Part shown: piece by piece, positions 11,281 through 19,479 of the stretch
Layout: each line of letters opens with the position of its first letter
How positions within the stretch are numbered: position 1 is the stretch's first letter
Translations under genes and position numbers: made by a program
Assembly (NCBI GenBank): GCA_025529335.1
Contig: JAMYHX010000599.1
Coordinates: forward strand, 1 to 22,939
Length of the DNA stretch: 22,939 nucleotides
Source of the DNA: Rhizopus sp. PT2906
Lineage: Eukaryota; Mucoromycota; Mucoromycetes; Mucorales; Rhizopodaceae
Direction of reading: 5' to 3'
The notes under the pieces: model-generated
The model's database searches: none
What the model saw: only the letters and a program-made list of their open reading frames with translations
Told to the model about the DNA's origin: nothing

Positions 11281-12062
11281 TGAATAACGCATATTATACA
11301 GTTGAAACAAAAGATGAAACAGAAGATTTAAAAGTTCAAAAGATAGATGTAGCTAAGGAGGATGTAACCGAAAAGCAAGAGATGCATAATCAAGAACAAG
11401 AAATTGCTCTAATAGAAAAAAAAAAATCAAATTGATACAGAACGATTCACAGAAGAAGATGCAAATGAAGCTTTGTGTACTGCGCAGCTTGATGGTCATA
11501 GCAAAATCGATGTATTTGATCTAACTACAGAATCAAATATCGTATCACAGTTGGAAGAAGAGGAAAAAGCCCTTGAAGCGGAAAATTTCTTGCAAGATGA
11601 TACTACAGAAGGTATCAAATATCAAGATATATGACGACACAGTATAACGGACTCTAGAAGAGTTTATTCAATGGAAAGAAAATCAGTTTTGACTCACTCT
11701 TTCTCTTTCATAAAATAGATCTATACAACACAGTTTCTTCTACCATTCTTGAACCATTACTTTATCCAACTGTTATAAAAGCGCTGAAACTTTTCGAGTC
11801 CTTTGCTTCAATACAGGATAAACAAGACATGATTGACAGTTTCGAAAAAGTCATTGCAGAAAAGCAGACAAAAAACCTTAACAATGTACTTCCGCCTGTT
11901 GTAAATGAAAAAAGAAAAAAAAAACAAAACAAAACAAAGGACGGCCAAAAGGAACGAAGCGCAGAGATATACTGCTAGAAAGAATTGAAAAGAGTGAAGC
12001 GAAGGAAGCGAAACGTGAGGCTCTAGAAGAAGCAAGAAAGAATAAGCAGCACGAAAAGTAAA
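11281..12062 (+). pseudogene. MULE acidic linker and GRP-type basic hook
   Basis: From 11281 a plus frame gives a Glu/Asp/Lys-rich segment (MNNAYYTVETKDETED...). It breaks at a run of A near 11418-11427 and continues in another frame as DTERFTEEDANEAL and LEEEEKALEAENF to about 11632. Around 11740-11880 a helical stretch (IEDKQDMID-like) is readable. At 11936-11965 the sequence encodes KGRPKGTKRR, an AT-hook-like basic motif, followed by an Arg/Glu-rich helix ending at 12062. This appears to be the linker between the SWIM finger and the OTU domain of the same transposon protein. Homopolymer A runs are the likely cause of the frame breaks. Confidence 0.5.
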
Positions 12063-12136
12063 GCTCAAACAGTTTAATATCAAGAGCAAATTCTTTCATA
12101 TTTCTTTATACTAATACATTATCCGTTGTTAGAAAT

Positions 12137-12669
12137 ATGGAATCGTTAAAAATTAGAATTAGACCGATAACTGTTTTAGACATCAAGGATTCCCAGAAGA
12201 GTAAAAAAATGACCTTGGTACTCGATCCAATTGCAGATGGCAATTGTGAGTTTAGGTGTATTGCACACGCAATATATGGCGACGAAAACCTTCGCATGAG
12301 AGTTAAGCAAGAAATGAAGGAATGGTTTGATTTGCACAAGCATGGCATATGCAAAGGTATACATGCAACGTACTCTCTTTTGAATTGGATGCTGAAGTAA
12401 TCTGAAATTTACAGATAAAATGAATATTGCCGATGTAAAAAGAATCCTTAACAATTACGATCCTGCTCCTCCACCAGACTGTTAGTTCAACTCTTTAGAT
12501 TGTCCGCAATTAGTTGCAGATGTATATAATAGATCTGTAACTGTATACTCTGAAACAGCAGGCAATACATTGTGCCTGCCATTTAGATCCGAACTACCTG
12601 AGACCTTTAAGCCAATTATGTTATTCCTTAGACAGGTCGAAATGCAGCATTGGTATCTGATCGGTTTTG

Positions 12670-12696
<27 letters not shown>
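12137..12696 (+). pseudogene. OTU-like cysteine protease domain of MULE, broken
   Basis: From 12137 the frame encodes MESLKIRIRPI and then DPIADGNCEFRCIAHAIYGD, the classic OTU start with the catalytic Asp/Cys in DGNC (Cys codon 12245-12247). This frame stops at 12400. A second frame from 12420 (MNIADVKRILNNYDP) resumes the domain, has an in-frame TAG at 12483-12485, and continues CPQLVADVYNRSVTVYSE to QHWYLIGF, with the catalytic His at 12648-12650. OTU proteases remove ubiquitin from proteins; when carried by transposons their role is unproven. Both catalytic residues survive, but a frameshift and a stop separate them. The coding trace ends in a 27-base A run. Confidence 0.75.
12670..12696 (+). 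repeat. 27-base poly-A tract
   Basis: An uninterrupted run of 27 A follows the last readable OTU codons. It lies well inside the DNA transposon, so it is not a retroposition tail at an insertion boundary. Slippage or an assembly error in its length is likely. Confidence 0.9.
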
Positions 12697-12700
<4 letters not shown>

Positions 12701-13074
12701 GAAAGTTAATTTGACTACGATTGTCGCCATTATACACTCTTTTCGAAAAGTAAATTCGCCTGTGATCGAAAATAAATACACCCGAGAACAAAATTCATGT
12801 TGCATGAAATGTAAATTCGTCGTCGCCAAGAATATTTTCGTAATATTAACAGGTTGACTGTCTTGGGGTTGAAATTAACTCTTTTGACTTGATGTCGTTT
12901 TATTCAAACATATTTTTCTTTGTCGTCTTTTTACGCAAATAATTTTTTTATTTTATGACAACATTTTATAAAATTAATGTCAATAATTAATAAAAATACA
13001 GTATGAGCCAACATGTATAAAAAACGGCATAAAAGACAACAGCATTTTATACAAATACGTAAAGTCTTTTGTTC

Positions 13075-13120
13075 TGTATACGTCACACTAATTTTATTTT
13101 CGCGTGTGCGTAATGTTTCC
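13075..13120 (-). repeat. MULE right terminal inverted repeat
   Basis: This is the reverse complement of the left arm at 8997-9055, without the 12-base tandem duplication. It contains GTATACGTCACACTAATTTT and CGCGTGTGCGTAATGTTTCC and ends directly at the target-site duplication. Confidence 0.85.
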
Positions 13121-13129
13121 TTAATTTAT
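13121..13129. repeat. Right target-site duplication of MULE
   Basis: TTAATTTAT, matching 8 of 9 bases of 8988-8996. DNA to the right of this point is the original upstream flank of the gene at 8614-8973. Confidence 0.75.
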
Positions 13130-13215
13130 TCAGTCATGACAAGTCTATATACGGTTACATGATTAACAAAATAAGACAAGATCAATTAGGGTCAATACGT
13201 ATACCCGATCCACTT

Positions 13216-13251
13216 TGCTACAGTTGACGAAAGGGAGGACAGAGGATGTGG
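13216..13251 (+). repeat. Inverted repeat, left arm
   Basis: This arm (TGCTACAGTTGACGAAAGGG continuing to AGAGGATGTGG) matches the reverse complement of 13398-13432 with a few substitutions and one gap. The arms are about 146 bp apart. See the finding on this pair. Confidence 0.75.
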
Positions 13252-13397
13252 CCACCCAGTCCAGATGATATGAAATATTTTTTATGTACCATCCTTTTCA
13301 ATATGTGTATATCGAATGCTTAGTTTGGAAAAAGATCAAAAGAGATAGTTTATTCTATATATCTTCAAATAAAAAAGCGCAGCTCAAAAAGCTTATA

Positions 13398-13432
13398 CCA
13401 CATCCTCTGTTCTCCTTTTGTCAACTGCAGCA
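13398..13432 (-). repeat. Inverted repeat, right arm
   Basis: Read on the minus strand this arm gives TGCTGCAGTTGACAAAAGGA followed by GAACAGAGGATGTGG, nearly the same as 13216-13251. It lies 22 bp beyond the stop codon of the minus-strand gene that ends at 13454. Confidence 0.75.
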
Positions 13433-13453
13433 TTTGAGAACAAAAACTTTGCA

Positions 13454-13916
13454 TTATTTTAGGAAGTTGCTGTCATTGATATGCAAGATATAAGAATGTA
13501 AAGGGCTATTATAATGGTTAATAAAGTTACATCTGTTGTTAACTAGAAACTTACTGCTCAAAAGAATAGTCTTTCGCTTCATTGTACATTACATCTTCTA
13601 CAATAACACCCTCCTTTAAATACCATTTGCCACTGATTCTGTCGTGAGTATGCTTCATTAAGGTCTTGTCTTCTTCAGTTAAAACCTTTTGGTACTGAAA
13701 TGATGACGTTGAAGTGTCAGTAGAGCTAATATTCGATTCAGTTATGGAAGGCTTCAATTCAGCAGCAATCTTTTCTGCCCAGACACCATTATGCGAAATA
13801 GTACGAATAATTTTGAGCTCTAATCTCTTTGAATTCTCCTTGAAGGCTTTTTTCCAGTTTTGTTGGTATTTGGCTGCTGAGCCGGATTTGTAGTTACTGA
13901 TGATGGGTTGCAACAT
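13454..13916 (-). CDS. Unknown two-exon gene, possibly 5'-truncated
   Basis: The model joins 13916-13555 and 13505-13454, giving 137 residues. The 49-nt intron 13554-13506 has GTAAGT and AATAG ends and a TTAAC branch-like site, and the phases agree. Removing it converts SFEQ into SFEHPLHSYILHINDSNFLK before the stop. Residues 40-120 read like a real protein: RTISHNGVWAEKIAAELK, a Ser/Thr-rich spacer and ISGKWYLKEGVIVEDVMY. I do not recognise a named domain. The first 35 residues (Lys/Asn-rich) are less convincing, and a stop lies directly before the ATG, so the 5' end may be broken or begin in an exon I cannot see. Frame-shifted coding upstream near 13920-13970 is possible. Confidence 0.45.
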
Positions 13917-14475
13917 TCAACCCAGGAAGCTGTTCCATTGAACTTGGTTTGTATCTCCTGCCAAGTTTAACACATTCAGACGCGATTTCTAAATGTAAGT
14001 AGTGTATACACTATTTAAAGAAATGTCGCGCTAGGTTATCGCTTTTTCGTATAAATTGCAAAAATGCGACTTTACTTTCTGAAAGACCTGTATATTAGCA
14101 ATTGTGTATAGCCAGAGTGTATAAATAGTTTACCATCGTTTAGGCCTCTAAAGTCATTATGACAACTTTTATATCACTTTATTCACAAATTATGCGCACA
14201 CTAGTAGAAAAATGATAATTTCAGACAACAAATGAGACAACGAATAATAAAAGAGAGCCTATCAGAAGCAAAAGGATGAATAAAGAAATAATTAGTAAAT
14301 CAGTTATTTACATTGATATTAAATACGTATATTATAAAGAAGAGGATTTATAAGAGAAAAAGAGAAGCAAGAAAAGTGAGTAAAATTATAAAGAAGTAAT
14401 CAATATCTTATCCGAAGTGTACTGTGGATGGGCCAGCGAAGAGATAAGAGAGGAGAGCAAGGAAGAGAATGTATG

Positions 14476-14492
14476 GAACCAAAGTTTGGTTC
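14476..14492. promoter_or_regulatory. 17-bp perfect palindrome, possible binding site
   Basis: GAACCAAAGTTTGGTTC is an 8-base dyad with a single central G. It lies in otherwise unstructured intergenic DNA about 1.4 kb upstream of the secreted-protein gene. Palindromes of this size can be dimeric transcription-factor sites, but a single occurrence is weak evidence. Confidence 0.3.
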
Positions 14493-15161
14493 TTACCAAA
14501 CCACCCCAGCTAGCACCGGTACTGGTTCGATTTTATTCTCTATAATACTACATATTAGTTTCTTACAAGAGTAAAGAATATAACATACTTTAGGGCTAGC
14601 TGAGGAATAGCTTGTCTTACTTTTTGGTCCAAAGAAAAGAAAAGAAAAAGAGAAGCCAAGATCAGACTATTTAAACAAGTTCTCTAACAACTTTTCATTT
14701 TGTATAAAGCCTTGACCACATTTATCTTTTCTCAAGAATATCAAGCTCATTTTATATATTATTGCATGTTGTCTTTTTAAACAATAAAAAAGACATCAAG
14801 TGTTTAATTGTTATTGATCTTGTAATGTGTGCGAATAATTTCTGAAAAAAAGTGTATCATAAGTCAGGTTAATACAGGTTGGATGTTAGAAGCCGTTGGA
14901 CTACAAGGATAAGTGGTGTAATCCTAAACAAGTAGAAAGTACAATCATATATTATCATTATGAAAGGATCTAGGAGACCTGTGAGTACCAAAAAAAAAGA
15001 CTTTCTCAATGAGAAAACAGATGTCAGCACGCTGAACAGGGCCTCCACTGCAGCGAATAGCGTAAATTAGACAGTCGACAAAAGTACTCAAAGTGTATAA
15101 TCTACACTGTTCTGGTTACGCATTGCTTCGAGCCTTGGATCATGTATATATTGACTGGATC

Positions 15162-15186
15162 GAGAGAGAGAAAGAGAGAGAGAGAG
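15162..15186 (+). repeat. GA microsatellite
   Basis: About 12 GA units with one AA interruption, in non-coding DNA. Confidence 0.85.
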
Positions 15187-15817
15187 TTATACTCATCATA
15201 AATAGCGATTTCAGTTTTCTTCAATTACAAGGACAGCGAGTGATGGTTAGGATAACATACAGTGGATGTACGAATGATGTTTATGTGCAGTTGTCGTAGT
15301 CAGATATGTAGTTGGTTGATAGGTAGACAACGCTGAATGAAAGGTAAAACTTTTTGATTCGAAAGGGGTACTAAAGACACGAGCAGCAGTAGTAGCGGCA
15401 GCTTAGCTTGCGATATTAGGCCTTGGGAAAAAAGATAAAGCATCTCTGCCAAGGTGTGAGCTGTTGTAGAAAAAAGGAATTCTAACGGACAAGCACCAGT
15501 AAAAAAGGATGAAGCAAACAGTCATTTATTTTTAGAACTCGCAATTCTCTTCTCTTTATCGAGTGTGACATGACTTTCCATCTGTTGCGAGCCAATGGTC
15601 GGAAGTCGGGCCAACCAATAAATTAGCTACTTTTTGTATATTTTGTATATAAACCATTCGAATAACCTATAAGCATAATATACATTATGTCAAATAAGAT
15701 ATGTATAAGTATATAAAAGTTGATTATACAACATTACATCTATTTTCCATAGTTGAGCTATTCAATTAAATTATGTGTAACGACCATAAAAATAGACAAT
15801 AAATTAGTTATTTTCTA

Positions 15818-15893
15818 CTTTCTCTCTCTCTTTTTTTTATTTTTTTATTTTTTTTTTATTTCTTCATTTTCTTTATTTTCCTTCACATCGCAG
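15818..15893 (+). promoter_or_regulatory. Long pyrimidine tract ending in CGCAG
   Basis: About 75 bases of nearly pure T/C with scattered A end in ACATCGCAG, two bases before the ATG at 15896. This could be the polypyrimidine tract and 3' splice site of a 5'UTR intron, or a CT-rich core promoter of the kind found at highly expressed fungal genes. The exact CAG just ahead of the start codon favours the intron reading, but I cannot place the donor. Confidence 0.4.
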
Positions 15894-15895
15894 GG

Positions 15896-18343
15896 ATGAA
15901 ATCAAACAAAGCCAGTATTACATTTGCAGTAACACTGGTACTTGGAACATGTCAACTTGCTTTAGCTACACCACTCTTTAATATACCTTCAGCAAACCAT
16001 TTAAACGATGCATCTATCGAGGATATCTGTCAAGGTTAGGATGTGAATATACAATCAGCAATCATGATACTCATTATACTCTTAGATTTCAGAATTACTT
16101 ATCCAGCAAAAGAAGGTTTGAAAATAATAAAAGATTGTTTATTTTTGACGCTAAATTTATCGTCATTATAGGCGTCGTATTTGATGACAACTCAAAGCAT
16201 ATTGTTGCTTGGCAAGCCGCAGATTCGATAAAACAAGTCAATCTGACTCTCGTCTCGAACCAGAACCCTTCAAGCACAGCGTATATTGGCACATATGGTA
16301 AGTTGCAAATTAATTAGCTTGTTCCTAAAATAACACGTCCCTATGCACACCCTAATTCTAGATGCCACTCTTGGTGCTACGGATGAAGTCTTATTTTCAC
16401 TGCAAGGAAGACAAGGCGGTAAGCTTTCTTTTTATTTTCTTGTATTTATCATAACTCATCATTCTTCCATAGGCGATTATCATGTTCATATCGCTGGTCA
16501 AGGAGACAACAGCCAGTTCTGTGAAGCAGACTCCGCTACCTTTAAAATTAACGCTCTACCCGCCAATGCAACAGTTATCCCTTCAACCAACAGTACCGTA
16601 ACCAATGCACCCACCTCCTCAGGAGACACTCAACCTACATCTACATCTTCAACCGATTCTACTGGAACAACCACCATTGATCTTTCAGCTACCACAACCA
16701 CTCCAGCTGCCACCACGAGTGCCCCAAGTGACACTAGTTCATCAACTGCAGCAAACAGCTCAATAGATCAAACTCAGCTTGATAACCTCCTTGAACAAAT
16801 TCACAAGAGCACTGCTTCTAGTAATCCATCTCACGAAGATGATACCAATTGGACGTCTGCCTTGGACGAAGTTTCCGATCTTACAAAGGGCGATAAACCC
16901 CACAGTAACGATCCTGCAAGTGACGACATTCTTGAGCAGATTCACAGTAACCGTATCCACAACAATGCTGTCAACACCGAACAAGAATCTAGCGATCCTT
17001 CCTTCCGGCAGTACATCGACAGCTTAGACCAGGACTATAAGAAGTACATTCACAAAAACAAGGAAACTGAAACAGAAGCGGTAACACACAAGAATGATGC
17101 CGATCCTTACTTTACAAATGAAGATTTGTCTACACATGAAAATGCTGCTGATTATAAGCAATGGCATTCTAATGATGCTAATCCTTATTTCACCAATACC
17201 GATCTTCGAACCAATCACAATAATGGTGAATGGGAAGAAGAAGAAGAAGAGAACCATGTTAATTACAAACAATGGCACTCTGATGATGCCAACCCTTATT
17301 TCACCAACACTGATCTTCGAACCAATCACAATAACGGCGAGTGGGAAGAAGTGAATGATGAACATGATAACGAGGCCACCCCTTCTAACGGTTGGTCATC
17401 TACTGATCCTTACCAAGAACCTCCATCCCACGATAACTTGGCTGAATGGGAGGAAGAAGGAAATGAACACACAAATGAATGGCAGTCCGATGACCCCATT
17501 GTCCACTCTCCATCCCACGATAACTATGCTGAATGGGTTGAAGAAGATAACACGCATAACAACAGTTGGGAATCAACAGATCCTTACGTCGAACCCTCTT
17601 CTCATGACAACGATGCTGAATGGATCGAGGAAAACGATGGCCATACCAACGGCTGGCAATCAGAGGATGCTTATGTTGAATCTTCTTCTCATGACAATGA
17701 CGCCGAATGGGTTGAAGAAGATAATAACCACAATAATGGCTGGGAGTCTGAAGACCTTCATGTAGAACCTTCTCATGATGACTATGCTGAATGGCAATCA
17801 GAAGAAGACACCCATAACAACCATGTAGATGGTTGGGAAACCGAAGAAGCTGACGTAGAAGCCAGCCATGATAACGATGCTGAATGGCAGGATGCTTCTG
17901 AAAGCAATCATACCAACGACTGGGAATCTGAAGACCTTCATGTTGAACCTGTCCATGCCGACTACGCCGAATGGCAATCACCAGAAGACGCCCATAGCAA
18001 CCATGTGGATGGTTGGGAAACCGAAGAAGCTGATGTAGAAGCCAGCCATGACAACGACGCCGAGTGGCAAGACGCCTCTGATGATGTCCATAACAATGGC
18101 TGGGAGTCTGAAGACCTTCATGTTGAACCTGTCCATGCCGACTATGCTGAATGGCAATCAGAAGAAGACACCCATAGCAACCATGTGGATGGTTGGGAAA
18201 CCGAAGAAGCTGATGTAGAAGCCAGCCATGACAACGACGCCGAGTGGCAAGACGCCTCTGATGATATCCATAATAATGGTTGGGAATCCGAGGACTCACA
18301 TGTCGAACCTGTTCACGACAACTATGCTGAATGGCAGGAATAA
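15896..18343 (+). CDS. Secreted Kre9/KNH-like protein with acidic repeats
   Basis: The model joins 15896-16034, 16086-16115, 16172-16297, 16362-16418 and 16473-18343, giving 740 residues. The four introns are 51-64 nt and in phase. Residues 1-24 are a typical signal peptide (hydrophobic FAVTLVLGTCQLALA). Residues about 47-144 (FRITYPAKEGVVF, IVAWQA, VNLTLVSNQNPS, YHVHIAGQGDNSQFCEADS, ATFKI) resemble the Ser-Thr-rich GPI-anchored/Kre9-KNH domain family linked to fungal wall glucan assembly. A Ser/Thr/Ala-rich stalk (about 145-200), likely O-glycosylated, follows. From about 327 to the end is an acidic array of about 20-residue units with SHDNDAEW, HVDGWETEE and NGWESED, rich in Asp, Glu, His and Trp. 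I see no GPI-anchor signal at the C-terminus, so the protein may be soluble or wall-associated. The repeat array continues in frame past the stop for 20 more codons, so the stop looks secondary. The role of the repeats is unknown; metal binding is one guess. Confidence 0.8.
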
Positions 18344-18406
18344 GATACTAATAGCAACCATGTTGACGGTTTGGAAACTGAAGACATTGGGACCGAACAG
18401 GCATAA
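17750..18406 (+). repeat. 180-bp tandem repeat array in coding DNA
   Basis: Near-identical units begin at 17750, 17930, 18110 and 18290, exactly 180 bp apart. The last is partial and runs past the stop codon. Each unit encodes 60 residues built from three related 20-residue modules. The second and third units differ at only a few bases, pointing to recent duplication or gene conversion. Older, more diverged modules extend upstream to about 17090. Confidence 0.9.
18344..18406 (+). pseudogene. In-frame repeat tail beyond the stop codon
   Basis: After the TAA at 18341-18343 the same frame stays open for 20 codons (DTNSNHVDGLETEDIGTEQA) to a second TAA at 18404-18406. NHVDG.ETE is the repeat motif of the preceding protein. 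By alignment with the upstream units, the stop replaces a Glu codon (GAA to TAA, one base), next to a 3-base deletion. A recent nonsense mutation, an allele difference or a sequencing error are all possible. Confidence 0.65.
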
Positions 18407-18695
18407 TACATCCATTGAAACATTTAAACGCATATAATAAAGAATTAAAGGGCTGTAAATTAGTATATTTTTCAATCCTTGTCATCATCAATGAGTGTGG
18501 AGGATTATGAAAATATTAAGTAATGTATATCACTTTCTTTTTATTTATAGATGCAGTAAGCTAACTCCATAATACATTCATATTATAAAGTGTCAATATG
18601 ACAAAAAGAAGAAGAAAAAAAGGCGTTAAAAAGTAAAAGGATACGTAGAAGTTTGTAATTATATTTATCCTTTAGTAGCGGAGTCAAAGGTTGAT
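18407..18695. other. 3' flank of repeat-protein gene
   Basis: This stretch is AT-rich with TAATAAAG at about 18434-18441, a possible polyadenylation signal for the plus-strand gene. It also serves as the 3' flank of the convergent small gene at 18696-18797. No coding sequence was seen. Confidence 0.4.
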
Positions 18696-18797
18696 TTAAG
18701 ATATAATACAACAACAGCAGCACATTTCTTTCCAAGTAGGCATAACTCCAGGGGGAAGATATTCGACACCTATACGTTCTTCTTGTTGTTCAGCCAT
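18696..18797 (-). CDS. 33-residue peptide with CCCCCIIS tail (CaaX-like)
   Basis: The frame from the ATG at 18797 encodes MAEQQEERIGVEYLPPGVMP followed by TWKEMCCCCCIIS and a TAA. The last four residues, CIIS, fit the CaaX box (Cys, two aliphatic residues, Ser) recognised by protein farnesyltransferase, and the four cysteines before it could be palmitoylated. If real, this would be a doubly lipidated membrane-surface peptide. A TATA box (TATATAAG on the minus strand, 18840-18847) lies about 45-50 bp upstream of the ATG, and an in-frame TAG at 18828-18830 precedes it. That TAG sits in a TTTTTAG context that could instead be a 3' splice site, in which case this is the last exon of a longer lipidated protein. 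It does not look like a G-protein gamma or Ras C-terminus. I do not recognise the family. Confidence 0.5.
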   Translation of the reverse strand: MAEQQEERIGVEYLPPGVMPTWKEMCCCCCIIS

Positions 18798-18839
18798 GAT
18801 ATATTTATGTTTAATAAAAAAGTGTGACTAAAAACAGGT

Positions 18840-18847
18840 CTTATATA
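18840..18847 (-). promoter_or_regulatory. TATA box for the 33-residue peptide gene
   Basis: The minus strand reads TATATAAG, a strong TATA consensus, at a suitable distance upstream of the ATG at 18797. Confidence 0.5.
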
Positions 18848-18849
18848 TC

Positions 18850-19204
18850 CTATTTAGATGTTGTCAATAGGATCCATAGTGGCTGACTCATTGTTGCAGG
18901 AAGATACAATGTGATAAAAGTTTATTTTCAGTCATGGGAGAAGGACATTGTACATCAAGTCATCATTCTCTATTGCAGTTGACTTTACAAAATTATTCTT
19001 AATGATAGCCCTCCGCCTTCCTCAAACGATTAGAGCAATAATGGTCAAGATAAGTTGCAATTATAATTAACCATCAATCAGCACTGTAGCTATATAATAT
19101 CGTCTAGTGACCATCATTATAAAAGATTCGAATAGATGCTAACCATTATTTTGTATTGTATTCATAAGAGTATGCTAGAGCTTTGTGTGCACTGTTTAGC
19201 TTGA
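18850..19204. other. Intergenic, no gene seen
   Basis: AT-rich DNA between two divergently oriented candidate genes (minus-strand peptide on the left, plus-strand candidate on the right), so it probably holds both promoters. A TATATAATA stretch at about 19091-19099 could serve the plus-strand candidate. Confidence 0.35.
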
Positions 19205-19479
19205 ATGTTGTCAGTAGAAAAGATACGATACGCTATAAATTCTTTATTGGAAACAATGAAAAGTACCTTGATACCTTTGAGCCCAGAGACTGCCCAAAAA
19301 AAGTCCGTGCTACTGAAAGCAATGGGTATCTTAAAGAACGCAATGATCTATTGTCCAAACGGAGGTTCAGTAGTTCCTTTGTCTCTCTCTTTTTCTCTCC
19401 CTTCTCTGCCATACACTGCAAACCTGTCTATTCTTAGACTGATTCCAAAAAGAAGATAAACCTAATACAGCTTCATTAG
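19205..19479 (+). CDS. Small two-exon hypothetical protein
   Basis: The model joins 19205-19369 and 19438-19479, giving 68 residues. Exon 1 reads MLSVEKIRYAINSLLETMKS, then TLIPLSPETAQKKSVLLKAM and GILKNAMIYCPNGGS: a compact, mostly helical sequence with normal composition. The proposed intron (19370-19437, 68 nt) starts GTAGTT, contains a long C/T tract and ends TTCTTAG, and the phase is kept. Exon 2 adds TDSKKKINLIQLH. Without splicing the frame runs through the pyrimidine tract and becomes Ser/Leu/Pro-rich, which is unlikely. Another reading frame (from 19183) is also open here but has poorer composition. The family is unknown, and an upstream exon cannot be excluded. Confidence 0.4.

Larger units (their letters stand above)
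8997..13120 (+). mobile_element. MULE DNA transposon, complete ends, dead
   Basis: A 4.1-kb Mutator-like element is bounded by terminal inverted repeats (left 8997-9055, right 13075-13120) and a 9-bp target-site duplication (8 of 9 matching). Inside on the plus strand, in MULE order, are a FAR1/WRKY-type zinc finger, a DDE transposase core, a SWIM zinc finger, a basic GRP-type hook and an OTU cysteine-protease domain. The coding region has several frameshifts and at least one in-frame stop, so the copy is not autonomous. The near-matching duplication and well-preserved ends suggest it is not very old. It inserted immediately upstream of the start codon of the gene at 8614-8973. Confidence 0.85.
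13923..15815. other. Long non-coding AT-rich region
   Basis: No supportable large gene. It contains a perfect 17-bp palindrome (14476-14492), a GA-rich microsatellite (15162-15186) and a tiny frame of 36 codons at 14960-15070. That frame contains an internal GTGAGT (about 14980) and an ACAG near the start of 15020, so it could be a leader exon and intron rather than a peptide gene. The 68-codon frame at 15093-15299 crosses the GA repeat and looks like chance. The region is long enough to be a large promoter for the secreted-protein gene at 15896. Confidence 0.4.

Noticed and set aside
12670..12696. Poly-A tail of a retroposed transcript
   Set aside because: It sits inside a DNA transposon between the OTU codons and the right terminal repeat, with no target-site duplication of its own.
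15093..15299. A 68-codon plus-strand frame
   Set aside because: It passes through the GA microsatellite and has no protein-like pattern or clear promoter.
17400..18299. A 299-codon minus-strand frame across the repeat array
   Set aside because: It is the antisense of the tandem repeats, with a His/Arg/Cys-rich repetitive composition. The plus-strand frame is longer, spliced and starts with a signal peptide.
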